Position numbers and translations under genes: made by a program
Origin: Bacteriovorax sp. BSW11_IV
GTDB taxonomy: Bacteria > Bdellovibrionota > Bacteriovoracia > Bacteriovoracales > Bacteriovoracaceae
Direction: 5' to 3'
Length of the DNA: 33,608 bases
Assembly: GCF_000447755.1 (NCBI RefSeq)
Contig: NZ_AUNE01000054.1
Location: forward strand, 1 to 33,608
In this document: in pieces, positions 15,267 to 23,021 of the stretch
Layout of the letters: the number at the start of each line of letters is the position of its first letter
Position numbering within the stretch: position 1 is the stretch's first letter
The notes under the pieces: generated by a model
The model's database searches: none
Seen by the model: the letters and a program-made list of their open reading frames with translations, nothing else
What the model was told of the DNA's origin: nothing

Positions 15267-17318
15267 ATGGCAGTAAAAGTTAAGCCTACCAAGAAGTACA
15301 CGTTAAAAAATACGGACAAAAAACTTCTTAAGAAATGGTATGAGATTTTAACTCTAGGACGCATGATTGATGATCGTGCCCCTAACTATCTAAAGCAAGC
15401 AATCGGTTGGTCATACCACGCACCATGTGCTGGTCACGATGCGATTCAACTTGCTATTGGTCAGACTTTCAACAAAGAAACTGATCACCTTTTTCCATAT
15501 TACAGAGATATGATTACTGCTCTTTCTGCAGGCCTTACTGCTGAAGAGTTGATTCTAAATGGTATTTCAAAAGGAACTGACCTTGCTTCAGGTGGACGTC
15601 ACATGTCTAACCACTTTGCAAAACCAGAGTGGAATATTCACAACGTTTCTTCTTGTACAGGAAACCACCCTCTACACGCAGTAGGTGTTGCTCGTGCAAT
15701 GGATCGTTATAAGCACCCAGGTATTGCAATCTCTTCTCAAGGTGAGTCTTCTGTATCAGAAGGTTACGTTTACGAAGCGATCAATGGTGCATCTAGAGAA
15801 AAACTTCCAGTTGTATTTGTATTCCAAGATAACGGTTACGGAATTTCTGTTCCTAAGTGTGACCAAACTGCCAATGAAATTTGTGCAGAAAACTTCATGG
15901 GATTTTTAAACTTAAATATCATCATCTGTGATGGTAAAGACGTTTTTGATTCAATGAACGCTATGGAAGAAGCTAAAAAGATTGCTCTTGAAAAAAGTGA
16001 GCCAGTAATCGTACACGCAATGTGTGTTCGTATCCACTCTCACTCAAACTCTGATAAGCACGAGCTTTATAGAGATGAGCAAGAAAGAGCTGAAGCAGCT
16101 GCTCAAGATCCATTAGTTGCTTTTAGAAATGAACTTGTTAAAGCAAAGCTTTTCACAGAAAAAGAACTTGATGCAATTGATGCTGCTAAAAAAGAAGAGC
16201 TACTAGCTGCTCACACATCTGCTATGCAAGCTCCAAACCCAACTCCTGAATCAATTTACGATTTCGTATACGCTCCAGCTCACGTGCCAACTAAGTACGT
16301 GGATGGAACTCACAACGAAAGTGGTGAAGAAGTGAAGTTCATTGATGCTATCAATGGAACTTTAAAAGCAGAATTTAGACACAACCCAAATACATTTATC
16401 TGGGGTCAAGATATGGCCAACAAAGATAAGGGTGGTATCTTCAACGTTTCAAAAGGTATGCAACAAGAATTCGGTAAAGAGCGTGTATTCAACGGTCCGA
16501 TCGCCGAAGACTTTATCCTTGGAACGGCAAACGGTTTCTCACGTTTTAGAAAAGATATTCGTGTTGTTGTTGAAGGTGCAGAATTTGCAGATTACTTCTG
16601 GCCAGCAATGGAGCAATACCTTGAGTGTTCACACGACTACTGGAGATCAAACGGAGCTTTCGCACCAAACGTGCTAATCCGTCTTGCTTCAGGTGGTTAT
16701 ATCGGTGGTGGTCTTTACCACTCACAAAACCTTGAAGGAAACCTTGCAGGTATTCCTGGTGTGAGAATTGTATGTCCTGCATTTGCTGACGATGCTGCTG
16801 GTCTTTTAAGAACGGCCATGAGAAGTGAAGGGCCAACTCTATACCTAGAGCCGAAAGCTCTTTATAACGCTAAACAAGCGGCAACTGTTGTTCCTGAAGA
16901 CTTTGAAGTTCCTTTTGGAAAAGCACGCGTAAGAAGAGAAGGTTCAGATCTAACTGTTGTGACTTATGGAAATACGGTTCACCACTGTCTAGAGGCCGCT
17001 GAGAAATTAGCTGCTGATGGATATAATATCGAAGTTATCGATCTTCGCTCTCTAATTCCTCTAGATGAAGAAACAATTCTTGCTTCAATCGCTAAAACAA
17101 ATAAGTGTCTAGTAGTACACGAAGATAAAGTTTTTGGTGGATTCGGTGGAGAGATTGTTGCTCTAATCAATGAGAAAGGATTTGAGCACCTAGACGCGCC
17201 AGTGAAGCGTGTTGGTTCGACATTTACTCCAGTTGGATTTAACAGAATCCTTGAAAGAGCTATTCTTCCAAACACTGATCGCGTTCTTGCGGCCATGAAA
17301 GAAACACTTAACTACTAA
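15267..17318 (+). CDS. Fused alpha-beta 2-oxoacid dehydrogenase E1 (branched-chain type)
   Basis: This 683-residue protein joins the E1 alpha and beta chains of a thiamine-diphosphate 2-oxoacid dehydrogenase, most like branched-chain or acetoin/pyruvate E1 enzymes. The alpha part (about 15-325) has the ThDP-binding region GE159-160...EG, ending at N189-G190 (GDG-x-N motif with Glu in place of the usual Asp). The beta part starts near 355 (FIDAINGTL) with FIWGQDMA, FNGPIAED and a transketolase C-terminal domain (VVHEDKVFGGFGGE). It decarboxylates a 2-oxo acid and passes the acyl group to an E2 lipoyl protein. No E2 or E3 gene is in this window. GAGGAAAG precedes the ATG. GGCC is rare in this gene, suggesting high expression. 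Confidence 0.92.
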   Translation: MAVKVKPTKKYTLKNTDKKLLKKWYEILTLGRMIDDRAPNYLKQAIGWSYHAPCAGHDAIQLAIGQTFNKETDHLFPYYRDMITALSAGLTAEELILNGISKGTDLASGGRHMSNHFAKPEWNIHNVSSCTGNHPLHAVGVARAMDRYKHPGIAISSQGESSVSEGYVYEAINGASREKLPVVFVFQDNGYGISVPKCDQTANEICAENFMGFLNLNIIICDGKDVFDSMNAMEEAKKIALEKSEPVIVHAMCVRIHSHSNSDKHELYRDEQERAEAAAQDPLVAFRNELVKAKLFTEKELDAIDAAKKEELLAAHTSAMQAPNPTPESIYDFVYAPAHVPTKYVDGTHNESGEEVKFIDAINGTLKAEFRHNPNTFIWGQDMANKDKGGIFNVSKGMQQEFGKERVFNGPIAEDFILGTANGFSRFRKDIRVVVEGAEFADYFWPAMEQYLECSHDYWRSNGAFAPNVLIRLASGGYIGGGLYHSQNLEGNLAGIPGVRIVCPAFADDAAGLLRTAMRSEGPTLYLEPKALYNAKQAATVVPEDFEVPFGKARVRREGSDLTVVTYGNTVHHCLEAAEKLAADGYNIEVIDLRSLIPLDEETILASIAKTNKCLVVHEDKVFGGFGGEIVALINEKGFEHLDAPVKRVGSTFTPVGFNRILERAILPNTDRVLAAMKETLNY

Positions 17319-17327
17319 GAAATAATG

Positions 17328-17364
17328 GCCATACTCTTTTGATTAGCAAGAGAGTATGGCACAT
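17328..17364 (+). terminator. Hairpin terminator after the E1 gene
   Basis: A perfect 10-base stem, GCCATACTCT (17328-17337) with AGAGTATGGC (17351-17360), nine bases after the E1 stop. Only ACATTTT follows, so the T-run is weak. Confidence 0.65.
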
Positions 17365-17525
17365 TTTCAGAATAATCAAAACTCCTCATCTTTGGCCTTC
17401 CATTCTAACTATATATTTATTCGATCAATATTGTTCTAAATCATAAAAAGTTTCTTTTTGGCCCAAAAACAACTGAAAATAGATGCCATTAATTAGATAA
17501 TTTCTCCACAAATAAGGAATACTCC

Positions 17526-19115
17526 ATGAGAGGAATAAGCTTAAACACAAAAATTTTGGCCCTGACTCTAGGTCCATTTCTATTGTTCAACGCCATTATG
17601 TTGGCGGCCTCATACAAAACGACTAAAGAGGCCTTAATGCAAGAAAAGCGTTTTGTTCTTCAAGATGTTATTTCCACTGCTGAAGATGTTTTGCAATATT
17701 ATGCAGATCAAGTTCAAGAAGGAAAAATCACTGAGGCCGAGGCCAAAGAGCATGCGAAAAATTATATTGTTCGTCTTCGTTATGGTCGCGAACACGATGA
17801 TTATATTTGGGCACAAGACTTTGAACCTAATATGATTATTCACCCTACAAGTTCAAAGTTAAATGGTACTTCTTTGAAAGAATTCAAAGACAAGGCCGGT
17901 AAAAAGTTTTTCGTTGATATGGCGGTTATCGCAAAGAAAGATGGTGAGGGATACGTTGATTATATTTGGTCAGATAAAAAAGATCCGACTAAAAGTGCCC
18001 CAAAACTTTCTTATGTTAAATCATTTAAACCATGGGGCTGGGTGCTTGGGACTGGGATTTATATCAATGATGTAAATGATTATATTTCAGCTCTTATGAT
18101 GAAATATATTGCTTTTAGTGCGTTTGGTATTCTTGCAATTTCGTTTCTTATAAGCTTTGTTATTAAAAGGGGAGTTTCAAGGCCACTTCTCGAAATCGCT
18201 GACAACTTAAGGACTTCTGCTCAAAATGTTACCAAAGGTTCTGATACGACTTTTGATACTTCAAAAGTTTTATCAGAGGCCACTTCTCATCAAGCGTCTT
18301 CACTGCAAGAAACAGTTGCTTCAATTGATGAAATATCGGCGATGATTAATCGCAACAGCGACTCGGCCCAAAATTCTAGAGAAACATCTGTACGCAGTCA
18401 AAGTGCTGCCGAAGATGGAAAAAGAACTGTCGATGAAATGCTTGATGCCATCCATGACATTTCAAATTCAAATTCAAAAGTTATGGATCGTATGACTCAT
18501 TCAAATACACAAATCGGAGAGATTCTTGATGTCATTAAAGAGATCAACACTAAAACCAGTGTTATTAATGACATCGTTTTCCAAACAAAACTTTTGTCTT
18601 TTAACGCTTCTGTCGAGGCGGCACGAGCTGGGGAGAGTGGAAAAGGTTTCGCCGTAGTTGCCGAGGAAGTTGGAAATCTTGCTACTATGAGTGGTAAGGC
18701 CAGTGAAGAAATTAGAAGTCTTATTGAAACGAGTATTAAAAAAGTTGAAGGCATCGTTTCTGAAACCACAAGTATGGTTGATGTTCTTATTAAAGAAGGT
18801 AAGGAAAAAGTTGAGGGCGGAACTAGTAAGGCCCGTGAGTGTAAAGATGCTCTCGATGCTATTTTAGGCAATGTTGTAGAAGTGAATAGTAAGGTTACCG
18901 AAATCGCCGAGGCCTGTCGCGAACAGTCTTTGGGAGTAGATGAAATTACACGGGCTATGAGACTTTTAGATTCAGTGACTCATCAAAATAATCAAGCGGC
19001 CTCAAGTGCGTCGGCCTCTGCTGAGTCTCTTAAGAAAGAGGCCGAAAAACTTGATCAGGTTGTGTTCGAAGTTATCGGCCTTGTAAATGGTCAAAAAGAA
19101 AAAATCGCTATTTAG
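17526..19115 (+). CDS. Methyl-accepting chemotaxis protein with single Cache domain
   Basis: The 529-residue chemoreceptor has TM1 at about 9-28, a periplasmic single Cache (sCache_2-type) domain at about 35-188 (YIWAQD, MIIHP, GYVDYIWSD, PWGWVLGTGIYI), TM2 at about 194-214 and a cytoplasmic signalling domain. The hairpin tip that contacts CheA and CheW is QTKLLSFNASVEAARAGESG (353-372), followed by GKGFAVVAEEVGNLA. Between TM2 and the signalling helices I see only the start of a HAMP domain (SRPLLEIADNLR), so HAMP is short or degenerate. sCache_2 domains often sense small organic acids; the ligand is unknown. There is no C-terminal CheR-tethering pentapeptide. The end overlaps the convergent cyclase gene by 8 bases. 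The gene is dense in GGCC. Confidence 0.95.
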   Translation: MRGISLNTKILALTLGPFLLFNAIMLAASYKTTKEALMQEKRFVLQDVISTAEDVLQYYADQVQEGKITEAEAKEHAKNYIVRLRYGREHDDYIWAQDFEPNMIIHPTSSKLNGTSLKEFKDKAGKKFFVDMAVIAKKDGEGYVDYIWSDKKDPTKSAPKLSYVKSFKPWGWVLGTGIYINDVNDYISALMMKYIAFSAFGILAISFLISFVIKRGVSRPLLEIADNLRTSAQNVTKGSDTTFDTSKVLSEATSHQASSLQETVASIDEISAMINRNSDSAQNSRETSVRSQSAAEDGKRTVDEMLDAIHDISNSNSKVMDRMTHSNTQIGEILDVIKEINTKTSVINDIVFQTKLLSFNASVEAARAGESGKGFAVVAEEVGNLATMSGKASEEIRSLIETSIKKVEGIVSETTSMVDVLIKEGKEKVEGGTSKARECKDALDAILGNVVEVNSKVTEIAEACREQSLGVDEITRAMRLLDSVTHQNNQAASSASASAESLKKEAEKLDQVVFEVIGLVNGQKEKIAI

Positions 19116-21348
19116 AAGTTAGAGTATACACTCCATCCCAATCTGGAATAGGGGGATTCACTTTATATTCTTTACAGCGCTCCAAATAGATTTCAGAGGG
19201 GTTTGTCTTAACCCCTTTGAGTTCTGGAAATCTTTGATATTCAAGTTCAAGTGTTTTTGTAAAAAGCTCTATGGCCATATCCCATTCTTGCTTCTTGTAA
19301 TACTCGATTCCCGCTTTAAAGAATTTTGAAAGTTCATGCAAATAGGGTTCACCAGTTGTTTTAAGACCAAGAAGCTCAAATGTTGTTACAGGTACTGATT
19401 TACCCACAACGCGAATTGTATCGAGTTCTCGCCATAAGAAGTCATCACCAGCAAGTTCCACCGTTTCTTTTGATACTTGAGTGAAAATTCCATACTGCTT
19501 GGCCGATTCTTCTAAACGTGCGGCCAGGTTTACAGAGTCTCCCATCATGGTATAGTTCATACGTGAAGTTGAACCCATATTTCCCGTCACGATTTCACCA
19601 GAGTTGATACCAATTCTCATTCTCATATCGTGAACGATTTGAGGCCATTTCTCGCCCTCTGAGAGCCATTTTTTTCTAAGCTCTAAAAGAGTTTCCTGCA
19701 TTCTGTGAGCAACCATACATGCTCTTGCTGCGTGATCAGGCAGTGGCATAGGCGCCCCAAAAAATGCGATAATGGCATCACCCTCGTATTTATCCAGAGT
19801 CCCGTTTTCTTCTAGAAGAATGTCTGTCATGGCCGTGAGGTATTCATTAAGAAGTTCAACTAATCCTGTGGCAGAAAGTTTTTCTGAAAAAGTCGAGAAA
19901 CCTTGGATATCCGTAAAAAATGCTGTTCTTACTCCTGAGTCACCACCAAGCTTTGGAGGCTCTCCGTTTTTATACATCTCATCAATAAGCTCTGGCGAAA
20001 TATAGTTTCCAAAAGCACTTTTTAAAAAGGCCTTGTCTTTATTGGCCAAATAGAAGTGTAGGAAAGTATTCCATGAATAAGTGGCCATAACACTAAAGAG
20101 GCAAAAGAATAATTTAATCTCATAACCTTCGGGTGTTAGAAAGTAAGTATCAAAAAGATAAAGGCCTGCACTTAGTAAAATAACTCCCGCAAGATCAAGA
20201 ATCGGATTGCCAAAAAATTGAATTAGAAGAATAAGAACTGTTCCAATAATCAGAAGCGACCAAGAATAAAGTGTTGATTCAGAGTGTGGCTTAAAAAATC
20301 TTCCGTCTAAGAGCATATTGGTAAAATTCATGTGAAAATATACCCCAGGAAGAATGGGATCAATGGGAGTATGTCGAAGATCGTATGCCCCAAAGGCACT
20401 TGCCCCAACAAAAACGGCCGTGCCATCAAAGATGCTTTTCATTTTTTCGTCATTATCTCCTGCCGAGATGATGTCGTAGATAGGAACTCTTGGAAATTGA
20501 TTTGGTCCACCAAACCATCTCACTTTAGATTCCCCTTTATAATTGACTTGCATACGACCCTTAGTCGTTACAAGTTCACTTTTTTCAAGTCCTAAAAGTT
20601 CAAGTGTCGTTGAATCACCTGTTAAATGCTGATAAGTCGAAAGGGCGTATGAAGGTAAGTAGATTGTATCGATATTTCCAACCAGACGATAATGTCTCAT
20701 AATTCCATCTGAGTCAGCGACAACTTGAATGTGACCAAGGGCCGCATCTGAATCGAGAAGTTTTGGAATAGGGTAAACTGATTTTGAAACTTTACTCTCA
20801 ATGAGATTCAGACCTTCTCTTTGTTTCGCGTCCATTACGTAATTGTACAGATGCTCAGGCATTTCTTCATAGAAGTCTTCGTCGGCCTGATAAAGAGTTA
20901 CAAGTGAATAGGGAAGAATGACTTTATTTCCTGGCTTCTCTTGAAAATTCACAATGGAATCGAAAAATTCTCCATCTGGATCATCTGTTCCACAAACTTT
21001 CGTTTCTTCACCAAAGAAAACGTCAAATGCAATAACTTTAGCACCAAAAGTATTGAGCTTGCTAACAAGGTGAGACCAAGTATGACGTGTCACGGGCCAC
21101 TGGCCAAGTTTTTTTAGGGAATAATCGTCGATATCGGCCATCACAAGTCGTTTATCAACTCTTGTCATGTCAAGGGACTGCCTCATTCTAAAGTCGTAAA
21201 AACGATCTTCAAAAAATGAAGTATAGTAGAACATCTTTTTTAGATCGGCCCTATCAATCTCCCTTTCCGCAATGGCGAAAAAGACACTGATCGCTGAAAA
21301 GGAGATAATCAGCACTAGTCCAAAGTACTTAACGATTTTTGAAAACAT
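19108..21348 (-). CDS. CHASE2-domain adenylate cyclase (class III)
   Basis: The 746-residue protein has TM1 at about 8-28, an extracytoplasmic CHASE2 sensor at about 40-345 (VMADIDDYSLKKLGQWP, AFDVFFGE, FVGASAFG), three further membrane segments (about 360-378, 386-404, 412-430) and a class III cyclase domain at about 472-660. Metal-binding D480 (FTDIQGF) and D524 (YEGD) are present, as are the transition-state residues N607 and R611. The adenine-specifying pair is K520 and T600, the Lys/Thr arrangement known from cyanobacterial CyaB1, so I expect cAMP as product. The tail (about 665-746) is helical and TPR-like. The gene starts 11 bases after the TPR-barrel gene, in one operon with it and FecR, with AGGGA upstream of the ATG. 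No cAMP receptor gene is seen in the window. Confidence 0.95.
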   Translation of the reverse strand: MFSKIVKYFGLVLIISFSAISVFFAIAEREIDRADLKKMFYYTSFFEDRFYDFRMRQSLDMTRVDKRLVMADIDDYSLKKLGQWPVTRHTWSHLVSKLNTFGAKVIAFDVFFGEETKVCGTDDPDGEFFDSIVNFQEKPGNKVILPYSLVTLYQADEDFYEEMPEHLYNYVMDAKQREGLNLIESKVSKSVYPIPKLLDSDAALGHIQVVADSDGIMRHYRLVGNIDTIYLPSYALSTYQHLTGDSTTLELLGLEKSELVTTKGRMQVNYKGESKVRWFGGPNQFPRVPIYDIISAGDNDEKMKSIFDGTAVFVGASAFGAYDLRHTPIDPILPGVYFHMNFTNMLLDGRFFKPHSESTLYSWSLLIIGTVLILLIQFFGNPILDLAGVILLSAGLYLFDTYFLTPEGYEIKLFFCLFSVMATYSWNTFLHFYLANKDKAFLKSAFGNYISPELIDEMYKNGEPPKLGGDSGVRTAFFTDIQGFSTFSEKLSATGLVELLNEYLTAMTDILLEENGTLDKYEGDAIIAFFGAPMPLPDHAARACMVAHRMQETLLELRKKWLSEGEKWPQIVHDMRMRIGINSGEIVTGNMGSTSRMNYTMMGDSVNLAARLEESAKQYGIFTQVSKETVELAGDDFLWRELDTIRVVGKSVPVTTFELLGLKTTGEPYLHELSKFFKAGIEYYKKQEWDMAIELFTKTLELEYQRFPELKGVKTNPSEIYLERCKEYKVNPPIPDWDGVYTLTSK

Positions 21349-21359
21349 GGTTTTATTCC

Positions 21360-22937
21360 CTAAAAGTCGTAATTGATTTCAGTTGCAGTTACGTGCTTAG
21401 TATATTCTTGAGTAGATTCTAAAGAAGTATTCTTAGTGTAGTTGTAACTGAAATCGATGCTTAATGAATCTGTTATATTACGAGTGAGTTTAAAGTAGGG
21501 ATTCCATGTCTTCTCTGTTCCTCTTGCTTCGCTCTTTGCCTCATTTTCATACGTCGTCATTGTAAGAGAGAGGGCCAAGTTTAAAGTCGTTTTGAACATG
21601 AAATTTGGACGGATATAGTCTACACGAAATAAATTTGTCGTTGTCGATGACTCTTCATTATTGAAGTAGTCATTCATATCCATTTGCCATAAACCAATAA
21701 GAAGACTTCCACTATTTAGTATGGCCACTTGATCGAACGAAACAACTTTGGAATCGTAGTGATTTGTTTCTGAATATGAGTTAAATGACTTGATTTTAAA
21801 TTTTAAAGTAGATTCACCAAAATTGAAAAACTTTAATCTTTCACCAAAAACAAAAGTCGTCGTGCGGTTATTAAAAATTAGATTATGATCTGCATTTATG
21901 TCACGTTTTTTATAATCATATTCTATGTCGAAAATAAATGAAGCTGGTGCATTGAACATTTTATGTTCAAATTTTGTTCTTAGCTTTGAGCCAATTTGAT
22001 AGTAATCATTTGTATAAACGCTAGATGTGTCTTGGTTTTGATGTCTAAGATAATCATAAGTAATTACGGGTTCAATTTGATATCTTCTTTTAAAAACCAT
22101 TTTATAACTTGCGTATAAACTCGTATTAAAAAGAAAACTGTCTTCTTGTGATGAAGAAACGTCTGGCGTATCTGAAGATAAAGTGATGTTGTTATCGTAC
22201 TCCATGCTCTGTGAGAAGCTTAGGCGATAGCGCTTACTTGGAATTGTGCGACCATTGACCATCAGATTTGGGTCTAGTCCAAATTCCTTTTGAACTTCTT
22301 TCAAACGACGAATGGCATCTTGGCCAACAGATGATTTCTCATCCATTTTAATTGTTAGTTTATATTGTGGGATAATATAGCTCTCAACAATACGACTCGC
22401 ATCTTCTTTTGCTCTGGCCATTTCAAGCATGACTTCTGCAAGTTGAAAACGAGAGGCCTGGGCCAAATCATTTGATGTTTCTTTGTCATTTAAGACTTGT
22501 TCATAGAAGCTTTTAGCGCGTTTGTGCTCTTCTAAAATTTGTGAGATGTGAGCGATATAGTACAATGAAGTAGGGCGCTTATAATTGCCTTTTGCCGCTT
22601 TATAAAATGCTTTTCTCGATTTATCTAAATCGTTCTTAGCATAAAGTGCCTGTCCTAATTCGTAGTAGAGGTCTTCTGATTTATTTCCCGCTTTAAGCGC
22701 CATGGCCAGATAATATGCGGCCTTATCAAACTCTTGAAGTCTTGCATAACTAACACCGAAGAGATAGTACTTCAAACCAAGAGTTTCTTTAGAGTCTTTG
22801 ATTTGTTTTAACCCTTCTATTACTTCGACATAGGCCCCTTCAGTGAATGAACTATAGATATTCGTGAATTCTTTTGGCGTCTGTGCAAAGGCCGCACCAG
22901 TAAGTAAAATGGCAGTAAGAAGAGTCGGAAACTTCAT
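21360..22937 (-). CDS. TPR plus outer-membrane beta-barrel protein
   Basis: The 525-residue product has a signal peptide (cleavage near residue 19, AFA-Q), TPR-like helices at about 55-84, 88-117 and 124-150 with more helices to about 215, then a region of about 290 residues rich in alternating hydrophobic, aromatic and polar strands (about 236-525) ending in EINYDF, a terminal Phe typical of outer-membrane barrels. The layout (periplasmic TPRs followed by a barrel) is like SLAM/DUF560 proteins that move lipoproteins to the surface, but I cannot show homology. Next to FecR and a CHASE2 cyclase it may be the outer-membrane arm of a signalling or export system. AAGGAAAG precedes the ATG. Confidence 0.8.
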   Translation of the reverse strand: MKFPTLLTAILLTGAAFAQTPKEFTNIYSSFTEGAYVEVIEGLKQIKDSKETLGLKYYLFGVSYARLQEFDKAAYYLAMALKAGNKSEDLYYELGQALYAKNDLDKSRKAFYKAAKGNYKRPTSLYYIAHISQILEEHKRAKSFYEQVLNDKETSNDLAQASRFQLAEVMLEMARAKEDASRIVESYIIPQYKLTIKMDEKSSVGQDAIRRLKEVQKEFGLDPNLMVNGRTIPSKRYRLSFSQSMEYDNNITLSSDTPDVSSSQEDSFLFNTSLYASYKMVFKRRYQIEPVITYDYLRHQNQDTSSVYTNDYYQIGSKLRTKFEHKMFNAPASFIFDIEYDYKKRDINADHNLIFNNRTTTFVFGERLKFFNFGESTLKFKIKSFNSYSETNHYDSKVVSFDQVAILNSGSLLIGLWQMDMNDYFNNEESSTTTNLFRVDYIRPNFMFKTTLNLALSLTMTTYENEAKSEARGTEKTWNPYFKLTRNITDSLSIDFSYNYTKNTSLESTQEYTKHVTATEINYDF

Positions 22938-22960
22938 TTTCTTTCCTTGAAAATAAAGAG

Positions 22961-22979
22961 GGCCCTCTTCGTGAGGGCC
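22961..22979 (-). terminator. Hairpin between fecR-like and TPR-barrel genes
   Basis: A perfect GGCCCTC/GAGGGCC stem with a 5-base loop in the 84-base gap. On the minus strand it is followed by CTCTTTATTTT, a mediocre T-run. It may partly terminate transcription after the FecR gene and so set a step-down in expression, or act as an mRNA-stability element. Confidence 0.5.
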
Positions 22980-23021
22980 AACTAAAATAACATATTGAGT
23001 TTATTATAAAATGAAATTCTT

